DNA from: Tetrahymena thermophila SB210
Taxonomy: Eukaryota > Ciliophora > Oligohymenophorea > Hymenostomatida > Tetrahymenidae
Direction of reading: 5' to 3'
Length of the DNA stretch: 64,000 nt
NCBI RefSeq assembly: GCF_000189635.1
Contig: NW_002476334.1
Location: 1 to 64,000, forward strand
The position numbers and the translations under genes were made by a program. The notes under the pieces were generated by a model, which was not told the origin of the DNA, made no database searches, and saw only the letters and a list, made by a program, of their open reading frames with translations. This document shows positions 46,601 through 59,943 of this stretch, one piece after another (positions within the stretch are counted from its first letter, which is position 1; the number at the start of each line of letters is the position of its first letter).

Positions 46601-49254
46601 TACTACTAAATTGAGTAAAATAGACAGAATTAAGAGAACTACAAAGAAGATTATACTACTTCCTCCTAGAGAATCTACAAAAAGCTCTCCATTTGTAATA
46701 CAAGCTTTGATGTGATTGACCATTTTATTTTAATACCCTTTTTAGCAAGTATATTGACACGAGGAACTAGTCTATATAGCATCAACCTATTTTTTTTTAA
46801 TAAAATTTTATTAAGCTAAGATAATTACTAATTTTATATTTTACTTAAAAGTCGAATCTGCTATTTTCACTGTTTAAACAAGGGCGACACTGCTCTAAAT
46901 TGAATGAATTTTTATAAAATCCATAAGGGCACTATTCACATACAAAGTATCCATATTTAGGCTGATAGCCAGGTTAGCATGGTGTGGCAATAAAAGAACC
47001 ATTCTAATAAAAATAATTTTTATCCAACACTGCTTTCTAGTCTTATTTTGGTAAGCCTTATCTTACATGTATTTAAACATTATTTTAATTGCTCATATCT
47101 TTTATTTAAGTGTTGCTCATTTAGTACCAGTTAGTCATATTTATTTTTATTCTTCCACCTCCTCCTTCACCTCCTATAAATATATAACAATCTAAATAGT
47201 CATAAGATATATTTCATTAAATTTACCTTATTAATTTCTATCACCACCATTGGCTTTGACAGATCCACTTCCAACCATCCACTATGTGTGAATCTAAATA
47301 GATCCTCCAGAACCTTTATTTTTAAAAATTTTAAAAAAATTTAATACAATCCAATATTTACCTGATCCTAAGTATGAATATTCTTCTTTTGGTTATCCTC
47401 CTGATGCATCAACTACTCCATCAAGTGTAATATTAAATGCCTCTATATAAATAACTCCTCCTCCTGATCCTGCATACTATTCTGTATAAGAAAGATGTTC
47501 ACCATCATTACTTTTGAAATCATTACTGATTGGTGGCACAACATAACCTCCACCTCCACTTCCTTCAAATATAGGATCATTTTTATTGCCATATATAGAT
47601 TAGCTTCCAATTTAACTACACAACTAATTGTATCTGTAAAATAATAAAAATTTTTTTTTCATATTTAAAGCTAAATTTTGAAAAATGATAAAACAAAAGT
47701 AACACTATACTCATCTTATTCTGATATGGGAGAGCCACCTGGTGAACCATGTGAGCCTCCAGGTCCTCCACATTTTAAATTTATCCTCATTACAATATCT
47801 ATTATACCTCCACCCAAGCCTTTAGTGCCTTAGCATCCCATTTATTGACTTGATAAAACAGATTTTTTTTCTAAGGTAATTTATGTTGCATAAATGCCTA
47901 AATTACTTGCTATTATAGTAGATTTGTCCTTAATTTCAAGAGTGCCCAAAGAAAAAATAATAGCAGTATAATTTTTTTTCATAATTTATATCAAATCTTA
48001 ATATTAAATCAAACCGTAGGTATGAAGTGTATAACTTACCTGGAACTAGCCATTAGCAGAGTCTCTGAGCAAACTTATGTAAGGAAAATATTCTTAAAGT
48101 TTGCATTAATTATTTAATTAGTTTAGTTTGAAATTTTATTAATTGCCACAGGAGGTTTTACACATCCTACCTGAAGTGTTAATTTCTGTGCTATTTATTA
48201 ATATGCTATTATTAGATGATGTTTAAGTTAGCATTGAATTATAAATATATGCAAATTTGCTGTTTATTACTGACTAATTAATATCTACTAAATCTAAAGC
48301 TTTGATTGTCAGTTCGCTCTGTGTTTCAATTTCGGACTCAGAAATTATTATTTGATTTGCTTATAAATTTATGATTGTGTTTTTTACACCAATTTCAGAC
48401 TTATTAGTAAATTTTATAATATTTGTGCTTATTATATTTATAAATGAGTTTTCATTTTATTGCTGGTCACTTTATCTTTTAATTGGAAGTACTAAAGAGC
48501 CTAACCAAAATTTATTAAGTATTATATCATTTCCAGAAACCAGATCAAAAGAGTTTAATATACCAATCAAAGCTGAGGAACTCTAGATAAAGTCGGATCC
48601 ACTTGCTATGCTGACCTTTTAACTGTAAATTGTTATATTATCTAATTTTATTTCATTATTAGAGACAAGGTTTATTTTTGTTAATGAGGCAACTTAGAAG
48701 TTATTAAGTATCATTTAATCATATGAGACTATATTTAAATTAATTTGCTAAATGGAATTAGTATTTATGTTAAAATTGAATAACTTAACTGTATTAGCTT
48801 GTAAAATTATTGTAGTCTCTTAGGTTAACGAAATTATGAATTGAATATTGCTCAAATCAATAACTGATTGCTATGATGTAAGGCACACAGAAAAAATCTT
48901 CAATTAGCTAATATCTACTTAAATTAATTTATCATTTTTCGAAGTGCAGCTATTTTAGTCACAAACAATTTCCTTAATAGGAGTTGTTTATACATTGCAA
49001 GTTATTGATTCAGTAAGCATCTCTTTAGGTTTTTACAGTAGAATGTCTTCTTAATTATAAGTGTGGTTTTTAAATTGATCATTAAAATATATAAAATCAA
49101 ACTTTTTTTTATTAGTAATACCATCATTTTGTTATTAAGAATTCTCTAAAGAATGAAAAATTTAGTTATCTAGCTCCAGATCTCTTAGATCCTTAAATGC
49201 AAGGATATATTCAATAAAACAGATTAGAAATATGAGTAATCGAGTATGCCTCAT
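43687..49254 (-). CDS. Large surface protein: repetitive beta region, Gly-rich domain, Cys-rich motif, membrane segments
   Basis: Starts MRHTRLLIFLICFIEYILA, a signal peptide. Residues about 80-450 are I/N/S/L-rich, in short periodic strands like a parallel beta-helix. Next comes a Gly-rich block (about 47900-47150) with KGLGGG, CGGPGGSHGSPGGSP, EGGGG and GSGG. A growth-factor-receptor-like motif follows (CQPGYQPKYGYFVCEQCPYG, CRPCLNSEN), then a membrane helix near 46650 (SIIFFVVLLILSILLNLVVI). A long charged cytosolic segment covers about 46500-44400, and more hydrophobic stretches near 44200-43750 (FALIIVIPLQIPQVLLHY) may span the membrane. At least eight small introns. It could be two adjacent genes, but frames and introns connect throughout. 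Function unknown; extracellular adhesion or wall binding is a guess. Confidence 0.65.
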
Positions 49255-50221
49255 TTATAAAATTCTTTAATAAATAATTATGCTTAATTTTTACTTATTA
49301 TATAATTATATGTTAAGCAAATTAAATTCAGCCAATATTGATTAATTGTTTGATATGATTAGAAAAAAGGCTAATATATATATTACTCTTATTGGGCAGA
49401 AAAAAAATATTTGATGATATTATAATCAAAAGCTAGCATTCAATCAAAATTCTATTAGCTTAAATACCTTTAAAGCATATATCTTTTTACTATCACCTAA
49501 TAAATATAATTTTTGGATAAAAATATATTGTTTTGCATAAATTTTGTTGAAAAATGATGAAAATAATATTTTAATATCAATTTTATATTTCGTTTATTTC
49601 CACCTAAAATAAAATTTTAAATATATCCTTTTATTCTAAAAATAAAATAACTTTTATTTAAATAAATGAAAAATTTATAAAATGAAATAAATTACTATTT
49701 TTAAAATAAAAATAAAAATCAAAAATTTTAAAATATTTGGATCAAAGATATTTATTTATTAAGTCAATAAATATTTTTTTTTTTGAAACTTTTTAGAGAA
49801 ATTATTTATAAATAAAATTTTTTATTTAGTTAATTGAAAGCTATCTTTATTTTTTTAAATAACTAATAAAGTGTGTTTAAACAATCAGATAGATCCATTT
49901 CTAAATATATATGTTTGATTGTCAAGAAATATCTTTTCATTTTAATTAAGAATGTTGAATGATTTTAATTTATTGAGTGAATGAAAAAAAATAAATAAAT
50001 ACAGTACTTTTTACAATTTTTTTATACTGATTTGAGTTTGTATTAATTTATTTGAATTTATTAACTGTTTAAGCAAAATAACTAATTTATTAGATAAAGT
50101 AATAATAGATTTTAGTTTATAAATTAAATTAGGTTAAATTAATAGGTATTATATTTTTTGAATCTTATTGAATCCTTACTAAGTATTATAAAAGTGTTTT
50201 AGTTTAATATAGCTTTAATAA
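49255..50221. other. Divergent intergenic region
   Basis: About 970 bases of AT-rich DNA with A and T runs. Upstream region of both the large surface protein gene and the RING/B-box gene. No gene seen. Confidence 0.6.
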
Positions 50222-53200
50222 ATGGAATGTATTGATTGCTAGTTAAATTTAGAATAAATAGCATCTTTTGCTGGGTTGTAACTTCCTTGTAATCATCATA
50301 TATGCATTAAGTGCTTGCAGAACAGACATAATAAAGAAAGAGAAATCCAATCTAAGAATTTAGATCAAGCTAATCCAAATTAATAGAATTAATAAAATCA
50401 ATTGCATGCAGGGCAATAACGTTATTAATCTTTTTAAAGAAATAATAGTCTTGAAATGGGATCTTATGATTTAAAAGATATTGTTTGTCCTAAATGCTAT
50501 CTGAAAAGCCCTAGTTTAAATAGTAAAAGATAGTCTTAATAAACCAATTAGGTTGCTAATACACAAGGCTAACATATGGCTGTTTAATAAGGCGTAACTA
50601 ACAAAATGTAGAGAACTAATTCTTTAAAAGGTAATACAATTAATTTAAAAAATACAAGTCCAACACAAATGAAATTAAACAATAATTGCGGTTCTCCTTC
50701 ATAGATATCTCAGGTTGTATCTGGCTTTTTGACCGATAGGGAAATGTATAACAAAAAACAATCTTCAAAATATAATAATTATATAGAAGGTTCAATCAAA
50801 AAAAACCTTGTTTCGCCATCCAGCGTTTTAAGTTTAAAAAATTAAATGAATACCTAATAGCCTAGTCAGCTATAACAATTACATATGCAAAATTCTGTAA
50901 TAAATTCAGCTGCAGAGGGAGGGAAAAAATTAAGCCCAGAAAGTAAGATGAACTAAATCTTGTAAAATAATAACTACGTCCTTGGACATCACTCTAGCTT
51001 ACCCTATAATAATGTGAATTCAATTCAAAATCCACTAAGTATTATTGGTTAAACTAACCATTCACCAAATCCAGTTAATAGTATAACTAGTGCATTAGCC
51101 TAAAATAGTATAAACAGTCCTAGTATAGGCAAACAAAAACCTAATAAAATTCAAAATAGTTCCAATATGACTAACTCGTGCAGCATGAACAATTTCAGTA
51201 CTTAATAACAATCACATTTATCACATGTAAATAATAGCTTAGTAGGAGGGAGTCTGTATGGAGGATAAAATTCCAGCTTAAATTCTAATATTACTATTTC
51301 AAAGACTATTTAAAATGTAAGAAAATAGTCTTTAACTTCAGCAAAGAACTAGCCACAAGTATAAAAAGAGAAAATTCAAAATTAAGTCTAATTAAACTAA
51401 TAGTAAGCGGTAGCATAGTCTTTTGTCAATTAATCAGTTAATGCAGATGAATTCAATTCTAATCAGTAAGAGATTTACTATTAAAGTGAAAATAAAGATA
51501 ATTCTCTTGAAAAAAATGATAAAATCTAAAGAAAGCCATCAAGCAAAATGATAAATATGAAAGAAAAACAGATAGAAGATTAGCAAAGAAACCAAAAAAA
51601 ATAATTAGATGTGTTGATATCTACACAACAAAAAAAGAATGACCCTACTGTAAAATAGTAATAATTATAATAACACCTAAAACTTTACTAGTCTCCTTCA
51701 GTTAAAAACTTAAAGAAAGGAGCTTATAATTCAAATTTAAATATTTATAAAACCAAAGAAGCAAGTGGAAATTAATCATAAGCAAGTACAGCAGCTTTTA
51801 AATATAATAGCAATTAATAATTTAATTTTAATTCAGAATCTATGCACTCAAATTATCATCACTAAAATATCCCTAAAGGGGTTTAATCACAATCTACATC
51901 TGCAGCAGATTAAAACAGTAATAATTTGAATTAATTCATTGATTCTTCAACTTCAAGATCACCTTAAGCATCTATCAATTAAAAATCATTAAGAATAGGT
52001 GAAAACTAAGTAGTTTCTGCAAAAAATACAAATATTAGCTCAAAAAATTCTATTAACCAAGATAGAATTGCATAAAAGTCTACAGGTTATGCGGTAGGAA
52101 GTTATGATATTATAGGAAGTAATGGACAATCTTCCTAGTAAGGGAATTCTTAAGCTATCAATAACTAATGTAATGATGAAATAACTGTTTATTTTCCTCC
52201 AGAAGATAACTTCTTACATAACCTTTAATCTCCAGAAAATTATAATTCTGATTAAGATATTTAAATTGAACATATTAATAAACAGTACATATCTTCTGTG
52301 CTTGAATAGGATCCTAATTTAGATAGCATTCAAAATGAATAATAGTTGAATAATAAAGAAGTGATATTATAGTAATTATAGTAAATTTCTTAGCTGTAAA
52401 ACTAGTCAGCAGCACAAACAACCTTACAAGAAAATGAAATAGCTTAGCAATAAAATTAATATTAATTTTAATCCATATAAAATTTAAAAAACAGCCTTAA
52501 AATATCAATAAATTAGGCAAATATGAATAAAGTTAATGATGGAGGAATGGGTACCTTAAATTCAGGAATTTCTTCAAATCTATATTAAATTCAAGAAAAA
52601 GATTCATAGCAAAATACCTAGAGGTAATAAAATGTTGATCAACACTTTTTATCGAATATTAATTGGCAAAATATTGAATTAATATAAAAATTTTATTGTG
52701 ATTTTAAAAATGGAGAACAAATTAAATGTTAGATTCACAACGACATTGTTTCTTTATATTGTGAGAAGGATAAAAGCTTACTTTGTGTGAGTTGTCTTTT
52801 TGAAAGTGAGGAGCATTCGAAGCATACTGTAATTCCTCTCAAAGCAGCCATCTAATCAATATCCAATAATACAAACTTATACAGAAATTAATTGAAAGAG
52901 AAAGTAAATACAATTGAAGATGATCTAAAAAAGTGTGTTGCTAACAGATCAATAATTGAGAGAAGCTTTGAAAAGTGTTTAGATACTTTGAACAAAGAGT
53001 TTTAAATTTTAAAAAATCAAATTAATTAGAAATAAAAATAACTTGAAGATAAAATAATAAAGTCATTTGAAAGCTCCCTATTTAAGTATGATACCCTCAT
53101 CGCTGATTTAAGAGAAATTAAAACTTGTGTTATAGAATCCAATAAATTCAACCCTATTCCTTCTAGTACAAATAATATCGACTTACTTATTAAAGATCAT

Positions 53201-54361
53201 TTCATATTTGATACTTTAAATTAAACTTTAAAGTAAGTTAAATTAAGTATAGTTGACATCAAAAAATAGGATTTAGAAATTCTCACTCTTAAGTAATTCA
53301 CTTTTTAAATTCTTTTTTAATTTAATATTTCATGTTAAATTGTTTTAATTTATTTTAAAAAAAATTAATAATTTTTTATTTTCTAAATTCAATTTATCTG
53401 CATAAACTAAAAGTTTTTTTTCAATTTTAGATATAGATAAGATATTAAAAATTGCATAGATGAGTTCGGAACAATTAAATTTCTTCATGACCACCACATT
53501 GGTATAAAAAAGATGGACACAACTTCTTATTAAAGTATAGCTAATTCAAATATGAATTCCCCTTAAAGTAAGTAAAAAAATCCTTCAAGTAAATCCTCTG
53601 CTAGAGATACAACAAATTCAATAAGCCCAACGAGATATAATTATGTTTAGAGGACTATACAAGCTCATTTTTCTTAAAAAACTGAAATTTAAGACAGAAG
53701 AGGAAATTTAAATAAAAAAATTTAAAACACAGCTGCTAACATGGTTTCAAATAAACAAAGCCAAATTTCTTCTGCAAATGAAATAACTCCTCGAAGTCAT
53801 CCGTTGAATGCAAAAGCAGCAGGTTTATAGTATAGCAATATAAATTAAAATAGCAATTCTAATATCCATAACTCATAAATCAACTAAAGCAACATAAATA
53901 ATAGTCATATAAATAATAGTAATATTAATAACTATAATAATAACAGTAGCAATAACAATTAAGCAATTTTAAATAGCATAAATGCACTTTCGTATAAAAA
54001 TTCAATATTGAACTAATCTTCAAACCAAATACAACAATTATCATCACCTAATAACAATAATAATAGTAATAACAACAACAATATAAATATAATCTAAAAC
54101 GAAACAATAAATCAAAGCAACTTAAATTAATAGTATACAGCTAATTCATATTAATTTTAACATTTGAAACAAAAATAAAGCTAAATGAGTTAAAAAATAT
54201 AGACTTAATAGCAAGCATCCTAGAATTTTTAAAACCAACAACCTTTAACTGACAGAGATCACATTAGACCTATAAAAAATGAAAAAAATTCTACAACATC
54301 ACTTTTTTTATAAAACAAGAGATATAGAGAGTAATAGGGTTAGAGTACTTCAATAAATTGA
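50222..54361 (+). CDS. RING and B-box (TRIM-like) protein with very long disordered spacers
   Basis: 1,333 residues in two exons (50222-53292, 53431-54361). A C3HC4 RING sits at the very start: C3, C6, C23, H25, C28, C31 and then C89/C92, with a 57-residue Q/N-rich insert before the last pair. Residues about 95-820 are Q/N/S-rich and predicted disordered. Near residues 824-870 a B-box type 2 has all ligands: CQIH, CEKD, CVSC and HSKH. A coiled coil of about 150 residues follows (LKEKVNTIEDDLKKC, QILKNQINQKQKQLEDK). The end is again Asn/Gln-rich, with poly-Asn. RING implies ubiquitin-ligase activity; RING, B-box, coiled coil is the TRIM order. Confidence 0.9.
53293..53430 (+). other. Intron of the RING/B-box gene
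   Basis: GTAATTCACT...CAATTTTAG, 138 bases, phase 2, rebuilding a Lys codon and joining LEILTLK to YRQDIKN. Confidence 0.85.
53895..54130 (+). repeat. Asn-codon low-complexity run
   Basis: AATAAC/AATAGT-type repeats coding poly-Asn with Ser, Ile and His, inside exon 2 of the RING/B-box gene. Such runs vary in length easily between strains. Confidence 0.75.
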
Positions 54362-54578
54362 ACTTTCGAAATAATTAATAAATATTAAATTTTATACTAA
54401 AATTTAACAAATAAAATGTGTAAATATTCTTAATTTAAATAAATTATTCGAAATTTTTACAAAATAAATAAGCAAATTCATTATTTTTAATTTAAATTTT
54501 ACATTTTCATTTCTTTATTTTAAAAATTTATTTTACGTTTCTAGAGTCCATAAAGTTAATTTGTATGATATCAATTAA

Positions 54579-54659
54579 GACAATATGTCCGAGTGGTTAA
54601 GGAGGAAGACTAGAAATCTTTTGGGTTTACCCGCGCAGGTTCGAATCCTGCTGTTGTCG
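54579..54659 (+). tRNA. tRNA-Ser(AGA)
   Basis: 81-base cloverleaf with acceptor GACAATA/TGTTGTC, anticodon stem GAAGA/TCTTT, loop CTAGAAA (anticodon AGA, reads TCT and by inosine TCC/TCA), and a long variable arm (TGGGTTTACCC) typical of serine tRNAs. The T loop is TTCGAAT. It ends in a T8 terminator. No intron. Confidence 0.96.
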
Positions 54660-55117
54660 TTTTTTTTATCAATAATTTAAATTAGCTAAAAGATATTTTC
54701 TTGTTTAAAAATTGTAAATTTAATTCGCTTTTAAAACAAAAATTAAAAATGTAAATTTTTTTTGTTTAATTTTGATACAAAAATTATTTTAGAGGTATTA
54801 ATACAAAATATAAATTTTTGATTAATGTAATCAAACAATTCATGAATCTCAAAGTAATTAAGTAAATATTTTGTGATTTTTGAAAAATAAGTAAATTAAT
54901 CTTATGATTATGAAGTAATTAAGATTTAAATATGATTTAAGTGTAATTAAGTATTAAATATGATTTTTGGTGTAATTAATTTTGTTATAATTTAATTAAA
55001 GGTAATTATTGATTTATTAAAATTAATTAATATTATTAAACAAACATTCGAGTTTAATACAAGTCACTCATCTTGCTATAAATAATTCCCAAAAAATTGA
55101 AAATAAATAGAGTTAAA
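54660..55117. other. Spacer after tRNA-Ser
   Basis: AT-rich, with several GTAATTAA/AAGTAATTAAG-like repeats between 54850 and 55000. Upstream region of the Cys-rich membrane protein. No gene seen. Confidence 0.55.
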
Positions 55118-58100
55118 ATGATAAAAGCGGTTGTCTAAAAAATGATTTTTGCTTCTTTAATATTTTTCATCTCACCAGTCTATTGTAAATTTACCTTTAA
55201 GAAAATATTTTTAATTCTGTTCTTATTAAAAAAGCTTAGTAAAACTTTTAAATTCTTTACGATCAAATTTATGATAACCCCTTCAATGATGTTCAAAGTT
55301 CATTATCTAAAGATTATAAAGCTTTAAATAACCTATTTGTTTAGTCGCCTGTAACAATTTAAAAATGCAAAGGTAACCAAAAAGAACTACCTTATTAAAT
55401 AATTAGCTTTTAGAAAGGATAAAAGTTTAACTTTAACATTTTGATTCCTAAACCCTACACCATACTAATAATGAAAATTTTCACCTATTAGCTAGAGGAA
55501 GAATCTGGTATTAGTGGCCCCTTTTAATACAACTATGATGGAAAAACTATGAGTGATTCATCAATACCTCATAAAAAGATTGGATAAAGAACTTCCTGTG
55601 ATGGTAACAGCTAATACAATCTTGTGGTAGACTAATTATATTTTAATCCTATAGGAGCTTCCTCTTCTACTTCTTAGATTGTAATTATATTTATTATTTA
55701 ATGAATCAAAATTTTTATTTTGTATCAAATATAATTTAATTGTTACTCAAAATAGTAGTAAGCTTTTATCATATATATTTTTTTAATTTAGAAAATTTAA
55801 GGAATAGCTTAGGGTAATGTTGGTCTATAAGCTTTAACTGTTTATTTCTATCCCATACCAGATAATTGCGCTTAATATGAAAAGGACAATAATTTTAACA
55901 TTTGTGTGTAGTGCCGAACTGGTTATTTTTTATATAATGGTCAATGCTACTAAAACTGTCCACCTAATACTATAAAAACTATTAATTAAACAGAGTGTGT
56001 TGATATAAGTTTGTGCACATATTCCAAAAATTTATCTAGTATATTTATTAGCCAATATAACTGTGGAAACTGTGAAAAGGGATATTATGATAGTAATTAA
56101 AGTTGTACGATGATTTCAACACTTTGCATAACTTGTAGTTTATGTGCTGGCTATGTTATAGATAATAATTAGTGTATTCTTTAATGTCCTAAATGTAAAA
56201 CTTAAAAGTATTAAATATAATAAATTTAATTATTTTAATTTAATTTAAAAAGAAACATATACTAATGGTGGAGTTTGCAAAACATGCGATGATCCGAATT
56301 GCTTAATTTGTTCAAAAAATTCCTGCTCTAAGTGCAATGTAGGAAATTATTTATAAGATGGAGCATGCTAAAGCTGCATTTAGAGTATATTATATAATAA
56401 AGTTATTTTAAAAACATTTTTTATTTTTATTTTATAGACTGCAGTGTTTGCAGTAATGGGAACGAATGCGATACTTGCTCAGATGGATATTATTTAGTTG
56501 AAGATTCTAAAGTATGTACTTAAAAATGCCCCTTAGGTTACTTTCTTGATAAAATTGGACTTAAATGCTTAAAATGTAGCTAATAAAATTGTGATAAGTG
56601 TATTGATAAATCTTAAACCTCTTGCTAACAATGCAATAAAAACTCTATATTAGAGTTAAATTAGTGTGTTGGCATTTGTACTTCAGATTCTTAGTCTAAA
56701 TGTTTTAATTGTGACGAAAGTTGCTCAACTTGTTCAGGTCCTAACTCATCTTAATGCATATAGTGTGCAGCTGATTATAAAAGGTACAAAGAGTTGTGCT
56801 ATAAAACTTGCCCCGATTATACTTTTTATGATGAAAATTAGAAATAATGTGTTGATTGCTATGATAATAAAAACTGTTTGTAGTGTTCAAGTAAGGAATA
56901 AGGTTTTTGCCTAAAATGTAATGAAAATTCAACTGTTTTAGTGAAAGGCTAGTGCTTAACTCCCTGCTTAGATACTTAATTTAGAAGTAATATAGATAGC
57001 ACATGCAAAGATTGTCCTATAAATTGTGTTAAATGTCTATTATAAAATTCAATCGATGACACTGGTATAATTTGCTAAAAATGTAATGAAAATTCAACTG
57101 TCTTAGTGAAAGGCTAGTGTTTAACTCCTTGCTTAGATACTTAATATAGAAGTAATATAGATAATTCTTGTAAAAATTGTCCTAAAAATTGCTCTAAGTG
57201 CATATTAAAAAATACAATTGATGATACTGGTATAATTTGTTAAAAATGTAATAGCAAATACTTTCTATTTTATTAAACCTGTATTGGATAATGTCCTCTC
57301 TCTTTTTATTAAGATGAATTAAATTAAATATGTATCCCTTGTGATGATAAGAATTGTGAAGATTGTCAAAATAATTACAAAATTTGTAGAAAATGTAAAA
57401 GTACAAAATATTTGTATCAAGATTAGTGCTAAGATAAGTGTCCAAATGGATTTAAGCCAGATAATTTAAATATTTGCAAAGATTGCTCAAAATTAGATTA
57501 ATTTCCTTGTTTAAAAATTGGGTATTAAATTTAAGATAATGGGGAGAATAGTGCTCTAATTATATTTGATCAAAAAATAACTTTAATGGATTAGTATTTA
57601 AGCAGCATCACATTATATTTGAATGGGAAGCCTTTGAATTTTTAATATAGTTTGAAGCAAAATAGTGATAACACAATTAAAATATAATTAATAATAGATT
57701 AAAATATTGAAGAAAGAATTTATACACTTCAAGCTAATTTTTAAAATTATTAAGATTTATCACTTAAAACTTCATATGCAACTGCTAATGTAAATTTAGT
57801 TTCCTAAAAATAGTAGCCTAAAAACAATGAAACTGAGGATGTCAGCTAAACATCACAGGGATTGTCAATGGCGACAAAGACTGCTTCTCAAGTTGCTCTT
57901 GCTTCAATTATACCACTATAGATCACAGGACAGTTTTAGTTTATAGCTTCAGTTATAGATGTTTCTTAACTTATTTATGTTATGGGATTTGCAAATGTTA
58001 AGTAAAACTTATGCATTTAAATTTTTATTTTAATTTTTTTTTAATTTAGCATTCCTAATAACCTTAAAGTGTTTTTCGATTCACTGAAAGACTTCAAGAT

Positions 58101-59692
58101 ACCATTTAAAAATTATTTTGAAAGCATGAATGACTATAGCAAAATTGATTATAAATCACCAGAAAAATTTAAAGACAAAGACATACAAGGATTCTTTTTA
58201 GAAAATGCAGGTAAATTTTAATTAATTATTACTTTTTGAAAAATTATTTTTAGAATTAATCTATTTTATTGCTAATTTTATACATAAAACTAAAAAATAA
58301 AAACTTAAATTTATTTATTCATAAAAAGGAGATAGTATCTCTCTTAGTTGTTCATTGATGGCTATACATATATTTTTATATATCATAATCAAGATGACAT
58401 AAAAGTTTTAGAAAATTTCAAATTTCATTAAAAAGGGAGTTGATACTATTTTAAACCACGCCTTCTATCTAGATTTGCTATGGGGCTTGTATATGGATTT
58501 AAGCTTAGGATTTTTTTTGCAAATAACAGCAATTGAAGAAATAGAATATAAAGAGGAAATAGTTAATTATATTATTTGTGGAATAACTCTCTTTCCATTA
58601 TTATTCCCATTAGCACTAATTTACATAATCAGAAAAGAAAAATTTCCTAAAATAGTAAAAGTTGTTGTTGAAGATCTAGCTTTTAGGTATTATTAAGCTG
58701 TATTATATGCCAGAAAATTTATAATGAGTTTTGTTATTGTAGTTTTCTAGTTTTAGCCTTTATTACAGATCATTCTGCTTATTGTTTGGCATTTTGTGAT
58801 GGCTCTGATTATATTGTATAAGAATCCATATGAAAAAAGGATTAAAAATTTGCGTGAATTTTTTTAATCAGTTCTTTTTTTAAGTGGAACAAGTATACTT
58901 CTAGTATTTGAAACATATGATTTAGAAGAAGATAAGAGCTAATTATTTGGATGGATAACTATAATTATCTTTGGAATAATAATTGTTTTTGAACTAGGTT
59001 TCTTTATTAAAGATATGATATTCATGATTTTCGAATTAACAAAAAAGATAATCATACTAATTAAATCTAGAAAGAAATTGAAAGTGTAGGCTCTATCTCC
59101 TTGTTCAGATAAAGCTAAAAGTCAACCTATGCAATACGAAAAAGATGAAAGTGAAACTAAGTCAAAGTAGAACTAAATAATAGTAGATAATGACCAAGCT
59201 AATTTTGAAGATAAATATGATATTTAAAAATAATCTGGAAAAATGAGAAATAGTTTCTTAGCTCCTCCTTCTATTATTTCTTTCTTAACGTATAATGACA
59301 AAAGAAATTTAAAAAATTAGTACTAAGATGTTACAGCTACAAGTAGATAAGATTTAGACTCATAAAATCATTAAAATTAAGTTTAAATAAACTCATAAAA
59401 TTAAATTGACACTCAAAGAATTTTTTCTAGCTAAAAGCTTTCAAGTGACTTTACTTCTTAAAGAGAAGACAAAAAAGAAGGCCAGTTATTAAATATTCCT
59501 AAATCAAAAGAATAATAATAGTCTTCAATTTACGATAGCTCATATGATATCCAATCTCATAATAATTCATAGCAAGTTACCTGCGAAGTTATATCTCCTT
59601 TGCCTCGTACTAAAAGAAAAAGAAAACAAAACTCTACTTTCTCTTTAAAATAATTTTTTGATGATAAAATTAGGATAATTGAAGAAAAATGA
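55118..59692 (+). CDS. Cys-rich (furin-like/growth-factor-receptor repeat) multi-pass membrane protein
   Basis: Starts at MIKAVVQKMIFASLIFFISP, a signal peptide; its frame does not run straight into the mature frame (IYLQENIFNSVL), so a very short intron or a one-base assembly slip is needed near 55190. The ectodomain has about 150 residues (SGISGPFQYNYDGK), then many CxxC/CxxxC Cys-rich repeats (55850-57520; CVQCRTGYFLYNGQC, CDTCSDGYYL, CQKCNENSTVLVKGQC). A Cys-poor region and about six hydrophobic segments follow (near 58330-59060, including LFPLLFPLALIYII and ITIIIFGIIIVFELGFF), then a 200-residue Ser/Gln-rich cytosolic tail ending in a basic KRKRKQN and IIEEK. Small introns at about 55681-55791, 56211-56251, 56392-56436, 58003-58050 and 58211-58328. 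A family common in ciliates; ligand unknown. Confidence 0.83.
56914..57237 (+). repeat. Two near-identical 162-bp tandem units in the Cys-rich domain
   Basis: Units 56914-57075 and 57076-57237 each code 54 residues running from KCNENSTVLVKGQC to DDTGIICQ. They are nearly identical in DNA and keep the frame, so the duplication is recent. A third, diverged unit starts at about 57241. Confidence 0.85.
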
Positions 59693-59943
59693 TTTGAAAT
59701 ATATTTCTAATAAAATAAAAATTTCATTTTTAATATTCAAAACTAAGAAGTAAAACTGAACTCTATTTTAAATATTAAATAAGATTAATGAATTAAAAAT
59801 ACAAAATCAACAAAAAAGCAAATATCTATTGAAATAATCGTGTTAATAATCGAAAATAATTAACTAAATAAATGAATATTTGTATTAAAATATTGTGAAA
59901 TAAATTAAACACAAAATACATATAGTATATATTGTTATATGAT

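Noticed and set aside
46535-46723. Stand-alone small membrane protein on the minus strand
   Set aside because: It starts at an internal Met. The exon continues upstream through CQYTCQKGYQ to a proper intron, so it is part of the large surface protein.
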